This document shows positions 21,308-29,081 of a DNA stretch of 32,530 bases, in pieces (position 1 is the stretch's first letter; the number at the start of each line of letters is the position of its first letter). The stretch is from contig JBFYKH010000046.1 in the NCBI GenBank assembly GCA_041306075.1, forward strand, positions 1-32,530, given 5' to 3'. This stretch comes from JAHIYG01 sp041306075 (GTDB lineage Archaea > Altiarchaeota > Altiarchaeia > IMC4 > SCGC-AAA252-I15). The notes under the pieces are model-generated. The model made no database searches and was not told the DNA's origin. It worked only from the letters and a program-made list of their open reading frames with translations. A program made the position numbers and the translations under genes.

Positions 21308-21793
21308 GGAGCAGCTGCCCGCCAGCTTCTCGACGCCGGTGAACTGCTTGTTGCTGAGGCCGTGCTCCAGGTTGTCGTAGTTGAACGTGATGGGATAGGA
21401 GTACGAGCCGCCGCTCGAACAGTTGAACCCCTGGGTGCCCTGCCACATGTATATGTCGCCTGGCAGAAGGGTTTTGCCGACGGCCACGGTCGTTACCCCG
21501 CCGTCGATGGAAACCCAGTTGAGCCGAACAAGGTATTCCTTGTTGTTCTGGAAGACGAGCGTGCTGTTCTGGGCCGCGGAAGTGGCGTATATCTGGTAGT
21601 CGACGATTCCTATTTCGGTGGACTTCCAGTAGACCGTACCACGCTTCGTATACGTGCTCGCGGTACCGATTTTGATGAATCCTGACAGTACGCCGACCCC
21701 GACGACCGCTATCACAATCGCAATCGCCAACAAAACCAGGTATTCGACGGACGTCTGCCCTCTCCTCTCTCGGATTGCTATGAGTTTTTTCAT
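21302..21793 (-). CDS. Class III signal-peptide pilin (first of tandem set)
   Basis: 163 residues with signal MKKLIAIRERRG|QTSVEYLVLLAIAIVIAVVGVG. The head domain has YTKRGTVYWKSTEIGI, NSTLVFQNNKEY, WVSIDGGVT, KTLLPGD, FNCSSGGSYSYPI and QFTGVEKLAGSCSN, with several N-glycosylation sequons. It leads the tandem set. A G5 run lies 12 bases before the ATG. The KaiC-like/coiled-coil operon lies just upstream on the same strand, separated by about 130 bases. Confidence 0.9.
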   Translation of the reverse strand: MKKLIAIRERRGQTSVEYLVLLAIAIVIAVVGVGVLSGFIKIGTASTYTKRGTVYWKSTEIGIVDYQIYATSAAQNSTLVFQNNKEYLVRLNWVSIDGGVTTVAVGKTLLPGDIYMWQGTQGFNCSSGGSYSYPITFNYDNLEHGLSNKQFTGVEKLAGSCSN

Positions 21794-21927
21794 TTTATAT
21801 CATGCCCCCTAGATTCGCGTATGTATGCTCCTGAGATTTATGCCATCAGCCGGTTTAAGCTGGCTAATCGACATATACAGGGGAATAGTTAGTATTAACT
21901 ACGTACGGGCGTTTAAATACCTTTCGG
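21794..21927 (-). other. Gap between KaiC-like gene and pilins
   Basis: 134 non-coding bases. Two small inverted repeats are visible: AGCC...GGCT near 21849-21866 and TAGTTA-GTAT-TAACTA near 21888. AT-rich stretches could hold the pilin promoter, but no box has convincing spacing. Confidence 0.3.
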
Positions 21928-22632
21928 TCACATATCCGGCTGCCAGAACAGCTTCTCCTCGGGAGACACCCTGATGCCGCCGTCGAATATGAACGGCACT
22001 ATCTTCCGTGAGTGCCCTGAGCCCCTGAGCTTCATTATCTCTAGCGCGTTCTGCCTCACGTTCCTGAGCTGGAGGTTGTAGAGGACGATGACGCCGTCGA
22101 CCACGTACTCCTCGAACCCCAGGGAATCCGTCGACGCCGGCGTCCGCTCGGCCTCGACCGTCATCATAGTCGTGCAGTCGTTCTTCCTGAGCCATTCGCA
22201 GAACTTGAGGAGGCTCATCTTCCGGTCGAACTGGTCCTTCACGATTATGTTGAACGTGCTCAGGGGGTCGAGGACGAACCGTTTCGCTCCCGTCGACTTT
22301 ATGGTGTCCCTTATCTGCCCGTAGTCCTCCCTGATGACCTGCATGACGTCCGCCGGGTCGAGGCGGAGTATGCTCAGGGTGCCCTGCCTCTCGAGCCGGC
22401 CCAGGTCCCAGCCGTACTGGGCCATGTACTGCTCGAGGAGCTCCTGGTTCTCGTTGAAGCTGACGTAGACCCCGTTCTCGCCGAACATTGTGGCGCCGTT
22501 GTAGACATACTGGAGGCAGACCGTCGTCTTCCCTGTGCCGCATCCGCCGACGACTATCGTCGACGACCCGCGGGGCAGCCCCCCGCCGAGCATCTCGTCA
22601 AGCCCGGGTATCTTAGTCTCTACGCGCTGCAT
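21928..22632 (-). CDS. KaiC-like RecA-family ATPase
   Basis: 234 residues, a single KaiC/RadA-type domain. It opens VETKIPGLDEMLGGGLPRG, Walker A is GGCGTGKTT (29-37), Walker B is KRFVLDPLSTF, and the C-terminal GVIVLYNLQLRNVRQNALEIMKLRGSGHS-like stretch and PFIFDGGIRV are typical of archaeal KaiC-like proteins. All nucleotide-binding residues are intact, so it should hydrolyse ATP. It is third in an operon with two long coiled-coil proteins, 6 bases after the second. It is related to, but not clearly the same as, the archaellum protein ArlH. Function unknown. Confidence 0.9.
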   Translation of the reverse strand: MQRVETKIPGLDEMLGGGLPRGSSTIVVGGCGTGKTTVCLQYVYNGATMFGENGVYVSFNENQELLEQYMAQYGWDLGRLERQGTLSILRLDPADVMQVIREDYGQIRDTIKSTGAKRFVLDPLSTFNIIVKDQFDRKMSLLKFCEWLRKNDCTTMMTVEAERTPASTDSLGFEEYVVDGVIVLYNLQLRNVRQNALEIMKLRGSGHSRKIVPFIFDGGIRVSPEEKLFWQPDM

Positions 22633-22638
22633 TTTCGC

Positions 22639-24975
22639 TCACTCGTATATCTCGGATATGACCCGCATCTCGGATTCTATTACGGACTGCCTCTTCTTAT
22701 ACTCGGCTATCTCCTCCTCGACCTTGTGCTTGTCGTTCAGGAGCTTTATCAAGGCCGTGTTCTTCGATGACGACAGGCCTGACAGATGCTGTATCCGCTT
22801 GTTGTTCGACGCTATCTTCTCCTCGGTGGATTTGATGGCATGGTCTGCGGCGGCCACCCTGGCCTTCGCACGCTCGGCCTGGGCAGCCAGACCCTTCAGC
22901 TTCCGCTCATGTTCGGCCTTGGCCTCCCGTTTGGCCGCCAACTGGCCCTGCAGCTCCCTGAGCCTTGAGGCGCCCGACTCTGAGTCTGCTGTGTAGGCGG
23001 GCATCCGGTCCCTGTCTTCGGCTAGCTGCCGTTCAAGAGACTGCTTCTCCGCCTTCCTCTCCATGCTCTGCCGGGAGAGCGAGCTTACCTGGGCTCTCAG
23101 GCCCTCCACTTCAGCGGCCATCGAGGCGATTTCGCCGGTTATACGCTCGGCTGCGGCGTTAATGGAGTCGGCCTCGTCCTTGGCGCGCCGCTCATGGGCC
23201 GACGCCTTGTCCAGCTCCCCCCTCAGGCGGCTCTTCTCGCCGAGCACCCTGTCCATCTGGACCTTGAGGGGGTATATCACCCTTAGGGGTGAGCCCCCCG
23301 CCCATGAGGCCATCTTGGCTTCATTGACGTCCTTGAGCTTGGAATCTATCTCCGCTAGCCGGGCCTGGTTGTACGCCGACTTCTGCCGGAGTTCCTCCGC
23401 CGCCTCCCTGAGCGTCTCGTTCTCCTTGTCGAGCGCCGACATCTGGGACATGAGGATTCTCTTCTCCTCGTCCGAGCGGCTGACCTTAGAGCGCAGCTCG
23501 TTCTGGTCCTGGCGGAGGACTTCGAGCTGCCGGTGCATGGCGAACCGCTCGTTGTCGCCGAGGCCTGACACCGCCATCCGCTCCCGCACCGACTGGAAGC
23601 GCTTCTCCTTCGCCTTGATGTCCTTCTGGTCGCGCTCGGCCTCCTCCTTCAGCCGTATAACCTGCTCCGCGAGCTCGTGCTCGCTCCTCTCGAGCTGGCG
23701 TATCCTGTCCTGGCCGGCGGTTATCCTGTCCGTCTCCTTCCTTATCGCCTCCCTGAGGACGTCAGGCAGCTCTATCACCGGCGAATCAGAGGACATGGGG
23801 TTGTCCGACAGGGACTTAAGCTCCTCCTCCAGCTTCTGCTTCTCGGCGAGGACCTCGTCAAGGTTCCTCTTGAGGTGCTCCTCCTTCGCTATGAGGCCCT
23901 GCAGGTCCCGCTTGGACTGGTTTATGTCCCATGACGCCTCCTTCAGCTTGTCCGCCGAGGCGGCCAGCTCCTCCATCGTCTTGACGTATTTGGCCTGCGC
24001 CTCCTTCAGCTCGTTCTCCGCCGAGTCCACCTCGGAGTACGCCTTGAGCTTGGACTCCGCGTCCTTGATCCGGTATTCCGTGTCCTCGAAGGACCGCTTG
24101 ACCTGCTTCACCGCCTCGTCCTCGAATGCTATCTGGTTCTCGAGCGCCTTCTTCTGGGCGGACGGGCCCCCGAGGAGGGCGTCCATGTCGGTGAGCTTCC
24201 GTGAAATCTCATCCTGCGATTTGGTCAGCGACTCCTTCTCGGATAGGAGCCCGTCAATGTTGTCGCGGGCCGCATACTCGGCCTCCACCCGCTCCCGCTC
24301 GGCCTTGGCCTTCTCGTAGGCCTTCATCGCCTGCGCTAACGAGGCTTTCGAGGACTCCAGGGCCGACTTCCTCGCCGCAGCCTCCTTCTCCAGGACGGTT
24401 ATCTTACGCTCGCAGTCGGCCGTCATGGTGTCGTTCTCCGCGACCGCGGAGTCGCACCGGGATATCCTGTCTGGCAGGGACTTCAGGTTGCCCCCCGCAG
24501 ACTGGTATCTGGCCTGCGATTCCCTGAGCTGGCGCTCCAGGTCCTTGGCTTCGGATTCGAGCGCCCCGTATTCCGACTCGGCCGCCCTCAGGGATGCCTC
24601 CTCTTCCCGGACCTGTGCCATGCACGCGTCGTAGGCCTGCTTCGCCTCGGACTCCAGCTTCCAATGGGACACGAGAGTCTCCTGATGCTTCCCGTCCTGG
24701 CGCTTCAGGCCTTCCGCCTCCTGGTTTAGCTTCCCTTTCTCCTCCTCGACCTGGGCCATCTTGTGGTCGAAGTCGGCGAGCCTGCCCTCGAGCTCGAGCG
24801 CCTTCGACTTCGCCTTCACCAGCTCGCGCCTCAGGTCCGGCAGGTTCCCTGACTCCATCAGCACCTTCGGCGGCTTGCGCATCAGGCCGGCGAGGAATTC
24901 TATCCTCCCCTCGGCAGCCTTCAGCGCCTCATGCGCCTTCGACTTCCTGCCGCGCCCTGAATCCTTCTTTGTCAC
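22639..24975 (-). CDS. Very long coiled-coil protein without ATPase head
   Basis: 778 residues, nearly all heptad-rich helix with high Lys, Glu, Ala and Ser. The basic start MTKKDSGRGRKSKAHEALKA is followed by a short less regular part (LAGLMRKPPKVLMESGNLP), then coil. Breaks near NPMSSDSPVIELPDVL (about 395-410) and ASWAGGSPLRVIYPL (about 570) suggest hinges. There is no Walker motif, so it is not an SMC or Rad50 despite the look. The GTG start overlaps the upstream stop (GTGA), which implies translational coupling and probably fixed stoichiometry with the ATPase-coil protein. Likely a cytoplasmic filament or scaffold (inference). Confidence 0.8.
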   Translation of the reverse strand: MTKKDSGRGRKSKAHEALKAAEGRIEFLAGLMRKPPKVLMESGNLPDLRRELVKAKSKALELEGRLADFDHKMAQVEEEKGKLNQEAEGLKRQDGKHQETLVSHWKLESEAKQAYDACMAQVREEEASLRAAESEYGALESEAKDLERQLRESQARYQSAGGNLKSLPDRISRCDSAVAENDTMTADCERKITVLEKEAAARKSALESSKASLAQAMKAYEKAKAERERVEAEYAARDNIDGLLSEKESLTKSQDEISRKLTDMDALLGGPSAQKKALENQIAFEDEAVKQVKRSFEDTEYRIKDAESKLKAYSEVDSAENELKEAQAKYVKTMEELAASADKLKEASWDINQSKRDLQGLIAKEEHLKRNLDEVLAEKQKLEEELKSLSDNPMSSDSPVIELPDVLREAIRKETDRITAGQDRIRQLERSEHELAEQVIRLKEEAERDQKDIKAKEKRFQSVRERMAVSGLGDNERFAMHRQLEVLRQDQNELRSKVSRSDEEKRILMSQMSALDKENETLREAAEELRQKSAYNQARLAEIDSKLKDVNEAKMASWAGGSPLRVIYPLKVQMDRVLGEKSRLRGELDKASAHERRAKDEADSINAAAERITGEIASMAAEVEGLRAQVSSLSRQSMERKAEKQSLERQLAEDRDRMPAYTADSESGASRLRELQGQLAAKREAKAEHERKLKGLAAQAERAKARVAAADHAIKSTEEKIASNNKRIQHLSGLSSSKNTALIKLLNDKHKVEEEIAEYKKRQSVIESEMRVISEIYE

Positions 24976-26516
24976 GGCCGCTCACCCCCAAGCTCCCTCA
25001 CCTTGTCCTCTAACAGCTTCCGTTTAGCGTTAATCTCCGCGAGCCTGGACTCCGTCTCGGAGCGGGCTGCGGAAACCAGGCCCATCTCCGACTCCACTGA
25101 AGCCTTCCTGGTCCTGACCTCGTCGAGCTCGACCCGCTTCTCCAGGCCCCGCCTGCCGACGACCGTCGACTCCTCCATCATCCGCTTGACTTCAGCCCTG
25201 AGCGCCGAGACCCTGACATCCAGCGCCTCGGAGGCCTGCCTGCACTTGGCGACGTTCGCCTCGGCCTTGCCGAGCGCGTCCTTGAATATCTGGGTCATGT
25301 CGAGCGTCAAGGCCGGCAAGCCCTCGACTATGTCCTGGAGCCTTGACTCTAGAGCCTTCTTCCTGCCGACTATGCTGTCGACCTTGGACTTGACCTCCCT
25401 GAACTTCCGCTCCGCCTCCATGAGCTTGCCGTCCTCGATCCTCTTCTGAGCCTCAAGCTCCGCGAGCTCGGTCTTCTTCCCCTCCACCGCCCGCCTAAGG
25501 GACGCATTCTGCTCGTCTATCTCCCTCATCGCCATGGCGGCCTGCGATTCCCTGCTGGCCAGCTGGTCGAGCGCCTGTCTTCCGTTGCGTTCCCTGGCGT
25601 CGGCGCTCGCCGCGGCCTCCGACAGCTTCGACTGCTCCGCCAATATGGCCTTGAGCTCCTCCCTCAGGCTGTCTGGCATCCCCTGGAATCCGATGACCAC
25701 CTGCTGCGGCTTCTCAGTCTTCGCGGCCTCGGCAAACCCGGCCTTCATGCCCTCGGTGACGGACTCCCTCAGCTCCTCCAGGTATCCTCCGGAGTCGAGG
25801 TACTTCTTCGGCGCCGGCGGCTTGGACAGTGTTACGGACTGCGGCTGCTGCCACGCGAACAGGCTCGACTCTATCCAGTCCCCCGAGGAGCCGAGGGGCA
25901 GCTTGAGTACGCCTATCTTCCTGCGGTCCCCGTCGAAGCCGAACTCCAGGACGGCGTCGCACATCATCTTCATGGTCTCGTCGGTCTGGGGGTCGTGGAG
26001 GTCGCGCTGCATGATGAAGAAGCCGGTGAATCCGGCGGATGTTATCCTGCTCATGTGGACCTTCAGGAACTCGGCGACGGAGCTCGCCTTGTTGTACAGA
26101 AGGAGGGTCGATATGGAGTCGAACACCACCAGCCCCTGCCCGTTAAGCTCGGACAGAGCCCTCATCAGCGCCCTGTTTATCTCGTTCAGGTTGAATGCCG
26201 AGGAGCATCCCACCACATAGGGGTCGGTGAGCGGCTTGCCGGTAATCTGCTCTGAGTATAGGTCTATGAAACGCAGTTGGTTGCCCTCCTGGGCCGAGGA
26301 GTATTCTATGTTGAGGTAGGACATCTTCTCCCGGACCGCGACCGGGCCCTCGTCCACGCATACCCAAACGCACGGCAGGTAGTTCTTGAGCATCTCCCGC
26401 ACGAGCGTGAACATGAATGCCTTCTTCCCGGACCCTACCGGCCCGTATAGAAGCAGGGACGTCCCTAAAGGAAACTCCTTGAACTCTCCGCCGAAGTCTA
26501 CTCTTACGGATTTCAA
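24972..26516 (-). CDS. RecA/KaiC-like ATPase domain fused to a coiled coil
   Basis: 514 residues. Residues 1-235 are a KaiC/ArlH-like domain: LGTSLLLYGPVGSGKKAF (Walker A at 25-33), CVWVCVDEGP, and LVVFDSISTLLLY as Walker B. The base after the Walker lysine is Lys, not Ser/Thr, so Mg binding and hydrolysis may be weak, leaving ATP binding as a switch. Residues about 290-514 are coiled coil. The start codon is TTG, since no ATG or GTG fits before the Walker A motif; GGGGGGTGCGGG precedes it, and TTTATATACC (26568-26577) is its promoter. First gene of the operon. Confidence 0.82.
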   Translation of the reverse strand: MKSVRVDFGGEFKEFPLGTSLLLYGPVGSGKKAFMFTLVREMLKNYLPCVWVCVDEGPVAVREKMSYLNIEYSSAQEGNQLRFIDLYSEQITGKPLTDPYVVGCSSAFNLNEINRALMRALSELNGQGLVVFDSISTLLLYNKASSVAEFLKVHMSRITSAGFTGFFIMQRDLHDPQTDETMKMMCDAVLEFGFDGDRRKIGVLKLPLGSSGDWIESSLFAWQQPQSVTLSKPPAPKKYLDSGGYLEELRESVTEGMKAGFAEAAKTEKPQQVVIGFQGMPDSLREELKAILAEQSKLSEAAASADARERNGRQALDQLASRESQAAMAMREIDEQNASLRRAVEGKKTELAELEAQKRIEDGKLMEAERKFREVKSKVDSIVGRKKALESRLQDIVEGLPALTLDMTQIFKDALGKAEANVAKCRQASEALDVRVSALRAEVKRMMEESTVVGRRGLEKRVELDEVRTRKASVESEMGLVSAARSETESRLAEINAKRKLLEDKVRELGGERP

Positions 26517-26535
26517 ACCCGCACCCCCCTATTTG

Positions 26536-26671
26536 CCCCCCCTAGGCTATTAGATATCGCAGGGAGGGTATATAAACCTGCGGGGACTATACCCCCGTAA
26601 ACGCCGTTAAACCTGGCGCTTCAGAGGTATTTATACGGCTAAGGGTATTTCTTACAAAAAAGGGGGTATAT
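26536..26671. promoter_or_regulatory. Divergent promoters, ATPase operon and small ORF
   Basis: Leftward: TTTATATACC (26568-26577) gives a leader of about 30 bases containing a G7 and a G6 run before the TTG start. Rightward: TATTTATAC (26628-26636) predicts a start near 26660 and AAGGGGGTATAT directly before the ATG at 26672. The G runs can pair with the 16S rRNA tail using G-U wobble. Confidence 0.5.
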
Positions 26672-26887
26672 ATGAACGAATCCGGAAACAGCGAAGTTAA
26701 GGTGTTTGAGATAGAGTGGGAGGGCTTCTTCGGCAACATGTACCTCCTGAACATGGGAGTCTCGAACTTTGAGGACCTCTGCGAGATAGCCATCATCATA
26801 AGCCGCCCGATACTGAAGGAGAAGGGCCGGAACATATACCACGTGGTCGACGCGTCGACGGTATACACCTACAAGAAGAGGAAGTAG
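26672..26887 (+). CDS. Small protein of unknown family
   Basis: 71 residues: MNESGNSEVKVFEIEWEGFF, a mixed hydrophobic middle (LCEIAIIISRPIL) and a basic end (YTYKKRK). It has its own promoter and GGGGG ribosome site. Codon use is ordinary and the frame is more AT-rich than its neighbours. It is soluble by composition and not a pilin. No family is recognised. It diverges from the ATPase/coiled-coil operon across a shared upstream region, so a regulatory or accessory role for that operon is a reasonable guess only. Confidence 0.6.
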   Translation: MNESGNSEVKVFEIEWEGFFGNMYLLNMGVSNFEDLCEIAIIISRPILKEKGRNIYHVVDASTVYTYKKRK

Positions 26888-26904
26888 ATTCTGGCAGGCC
26901 CGGA

Positions 26905-27117
26905 CCCAGCGCGTGAACCGGAGGCGACACGTCTAGTGCATGAGGGGCCGCAGGCCCCTCGATTCGCTCCGCAGGTGAACTGGACGACAGATTAGAGTAG
27001 TGCATGAGGGCTCGGAGAGCCCTCCATTCGCTTCGGTGTGAACTGACGCGCCAGACAGGTAATGCGTTCGCGGGGCTGAAAGCCCCACATACTCGTTCCG
27101 CATGTGAACTGGGCGCG
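26905..27117. repeat. Tandem hairpin-repeat array, 3.5 units of 62-66 bases
   Basis: GTGAAC(C/T) recurs at 26913, 26975, 27038 and 27104. Each full unit has a left flank (TGCATGAG or TGCGTTCG), a hairpin with a 3-base loop, and a right flank of the form ATTCGCTCCG...GTGAACT. Hairpins: GAGGGGCC/GGCCCCTC (26942-26960), GAGGGCTC/GAGCCCTC (27006-27024), GGGGCT/AGCCCC (27072-27086). Stem sequence varies while pairing is kept. The array fills the gap between two converging genes. Confidence 0.7.
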
Positions 27118-27122
27118 TCAGT

Positions 27123-27707
27123 TCAGGGGAAGAGGAATATCCTCTGGTCGAGCATCGCGTTCGGCGTAGTGAACCCGAATCTTCTAACGCCCCCTTGCGC
27201 CGGGATTACCTGAAGCACTATCCGTTCGTCGGGGCCGATGCTGCGGTTCAAGGAGACGTTGATTATGGCGCTGTCTCCGAGGTTTAGGTAGTCGTCCAAT
27301 GCGGCTCCGCCCCGGCGGAGGTAGTATACGCTGTATGTTCCGTTGGCGGCTGATGCGCCGGAGTATGTGAGGCTTTGGAACGAGCTTCTCCCGTCGACTG
27401 TGATGATGGTGGTGTTGAGGTTCAGGGGGTCGCTGCCTGGCCTGAGTCTGACGAGCATCTCGAGCTCCTCTATGCGGCCGTCGTCTGACGCGTCGGAGCC
27501 TATTATCGAGTATATGGAGACGCCGCTCGTCACCTCCTGCTCGGTGCCCTTCATAGTGGTTATGGAGCGCTGTTCAAGGCTTCCGCCGGAGCCGATTAGC
27601 ACAGCGGCAGCCACGGCCGACACCACTATGACGGCTATGAAGATTATCAGCGTGCCTATTCCCATCAGGCCCCGGTTCCTCCGGGATGGGGGCCTTATGT
27701 GGGCCAC
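27123..27707 (-). CDS. Archaellin (third of the tandem set)
   Basis: 194 residues with a GTG start inside the end of the upstream archaellin (13-base overlap). The prepilin-type signal is MAHIRPPSRRNRG|LMGIGTLIIFIAVIVVSAVAAAVLI, cleaved by the archaellin peptidase after Gly. Archaellin features: GGSLEQRSITT after the helix, DPLNLNTTIITVD, YLNLGDSAIINVSL, and the C-terminal VIPAQGG..RFGFTTPNAM. It is the most diverged of the four, with IFLFP in place of the LWP ending. Confidence 0.92.
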   Translation of the reverse strand: MAHIRPPSRRNRGLMGIGTLIIFIAVIVVSAVAAAVLIGSGGSLEQRSITTMKGTEQEVTSGVSIYSIIGSDASDDGRIEELEMLVRLRPGSDPLNLNTTIITVDGRSSFQSLTYSGASAANGTYSVYYLRRGGAALDDYLNLGDSAIINVSLNRSIGPDERIVLQVIPAQGGVRRFGFTTPNAMLDQRIFLFP

Positions 27708-28294
27708 AGTCCCACCGTCTCCTGCGTCATGCTGTCAGGCGTGTAGAACTCTATCTGCGTGTAGGCGCCTATACGGGGGATTATCTTTATCCTGACCAGC
27801 TGGTTCTCGCCTATCTCCGTCGGGAGGTGGAATATGAACTTGGCGACGTCTCCGCGGTTCAGGTAGCCATCCTCGTGGTTCGTGCCCTTCTGAGCGTAGT
27901 ATATCAGGAATGTGGAGGTGCTTGATGACAGCGTGTCTGTGACCACCGTCTGGTTGTATATGAAGCTGGACGAGTCGGATTCGGTGTCGACCGTCACAAT
28001 CGTGTTGTTCAGGTTCACGCCCCGTGAGCCCGACTGCAGCCGCGTGAGTATCTTGAAGTCGCCTATGTAGTGGGGGGTCGGGTCGAGGGGGCTTGAGTCC
28101 GAGCCGACGACGGTGATGGCTTCGACGCCGGACGCTATGGCCTCCTCCGTCTGGCTGCCGGTTATCAGCGCCTTCTGCTGGAGGCTGCCGCCCGTCGTGA
28201 TTAGCACTGACGCCGCTATTGCGGCGATCAGGATTACAGCTATGAAGATTATCAGAGTCCCGACACCCATCATGCCCTTGTTGTTTGTTATCAT
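27695..28294 (-). CDS. Archaellin (second of the tandem set)
   Basis: 199 residues. The signal MITNNKG|MMGVGTLIIFIAVILIAAIAASVLI has a short basic leader. The head has GGSLQQKALITG, GVNLNNTIVTVDT, YLNRGDVAKFIF and the conserved end RIKIIPRIGAYTQIEFYTPDSM...LWPT. AAGGTGA lies 5 bases before the ATG, with the upstream archaellin's stop 10 bases away. Subunit of the rotary archaellum filament, or of a related type IV filament. Confidence 0.94.
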   Translation of the reverse strand: MITNNKGMMGVGTLIIFIAVILIAAIAASVLITTGGSLQQKALITGSQTEEAIASGVEAITVVGSDSSPLDPTPHYIGDFKILTRLQSGSRGVNLNNTIVTVDTESDSSSFIYNQTVVTDTLSSSTSTFLIYYAQKGTNHEDGYLNRGDVAKFIFHLPTEIGENQLVRIKIIPRIGAYTQIEFYTPDSMTQETVGLWPT

Positions 28295-28303
28295 CGGTTC
28301 ACC

Positions 28304-28981
28304 TTAGTTGGTCGGCCACAGCACGGTCGAAGGCTGGGTCATAGTGTCCGGGGTGAGGAACTCCACCTGGTTTATGTTCCCGACCCTTGGGACGACGGTG
28401 ATTCGGCCCCTCATGTTCTCTGCGAGATTCCCGTCCACGTTGAACTGTATCTTCACCATGTCGCCGAGGCCCACGTAGCCGTCCTCCTGGTAGGGGCCCT
28501 CCTTAAGGTAGGTCACGACGTAGTCCGACGTCCCTGCGGCGAGCGTTAGGTCCAAGACTGTGCCATTGTAGTTGAGGGACTGCATGCCCTGTTGCGTGTC
28601 GAATGTGAGTATGGTCTGGTTCAGGTTGAGCGGGTTTGCACCCGCGGTCAGCCTTGCGAGGATTGTCATGCGGGTGACCACGTGAGGTGTTCCCGTACTG
28701 CTCGGGTCCGAGCCGCGCACGGATATCACGTCAAGCCCCGGAGCGACCCCCTCCTTCACCTCGTTGCCGGTGATGAGGGCCTTCTGCTGGAGGCTGCCGC
28801 CCGTGGATATCATGACTGCGGCGGCTATGGCAGCCACCAGGATGACTGCTATGAAGATTATGAGGGTGCCTATTCCGGTCATCCCCCGCCCGGTTCTTGC
28901 CTTGTTTGAGGACGCCAGGAGCACTAGGAGTATCAGCGCTCCAACGCCTAATAGGCTCATGCCTGACCTGAGTTTGTTCAT
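28304..28981 (-). CDS. Archaellin with a duplicated N-terminal signal-like segment
   Basis: 225 residues from MNKLRSG at 28981; a G5 run lies 5 bases upstream. The true archaellin signal is RTGRG|MTGIGTLIIFIAVILVAAIAAAVMI with cleavage after residue 33. Before it lies a second hydrophobic stretch that itself resembles an archaellin signal, MNKLRSG|MSLLGVGALILLVLLASS. The head is normal (GGSLQQKALITG, NPLNLNQTILTFDT, YVGLGDMVKIQF, VVPRVGNINQVEFLTPDTM, LWPTN). This is the first gene of the tandem set. A start further upstream (29008) is less likely. Confidence 0.9.
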   Translation of the reverse strand: MNKLRSGMSLLGVGALILLVLLASSNKARTGRGMTGIGTLIIFIAVILVAAIAAAVMISTGGSLQQKALITGNEVKEGVAPGLDVISVRGSDPSSTGTPHVVTRMTILARLTAGANPLNLNQTILTFDTQQGMQSLNYNGTVLDLTLAAGTSDYVVTYLKEGPYQEDGYVGLGDMVKIQFNVDGNLAENMRGRITVVPRVGNINQVEFLTPDTMTQPSTVLWPTN

Positions 28982-29045
28982 TTTTGACCCCCGTGGCCGG
29001 GACGACACGTTACGTGCAGCCGACCATACCCCCCGATAGTTAGTA

Positions 29046-29068
29046 ATCCGTTTTCGGATTTATAAATG
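29046..29068 (-). promoter_or_regulatory. Archaellin operon TATA box with inverted repeat
   Basis: ATTTATAAAT (about 29059-29068, minus strand) precedes AATCCG-AAAA-CGGATT (29046-29061), an inverted repeat touching the downstream side of the box. A protein bound there would interfere with initiation. The predicted leader is about 55 bases. Confidence 0.45.
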
Positions 29069-29081
29069 ATGCTGTAGGCTT

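Noticed and set aside
23063..24319. 418-residue plus-strand frame inside the coiled-coil gene
   Set aside because: It is Ser-rich antisense of heptad codons, has no promoter or ribosome site, and overlaps a clear minus-strand gene.
22639..24975. SMC or Rad50 ATPase
   Set aside because: No Walker A, Walker B or signature motif at either end; only coiled coil.
26905..27117. CRISPR array
   Set aside because: Anchors are only about 7 bases, the units contain a hairpin with changing stems and flanks that drift, and no cas gene is in the window.
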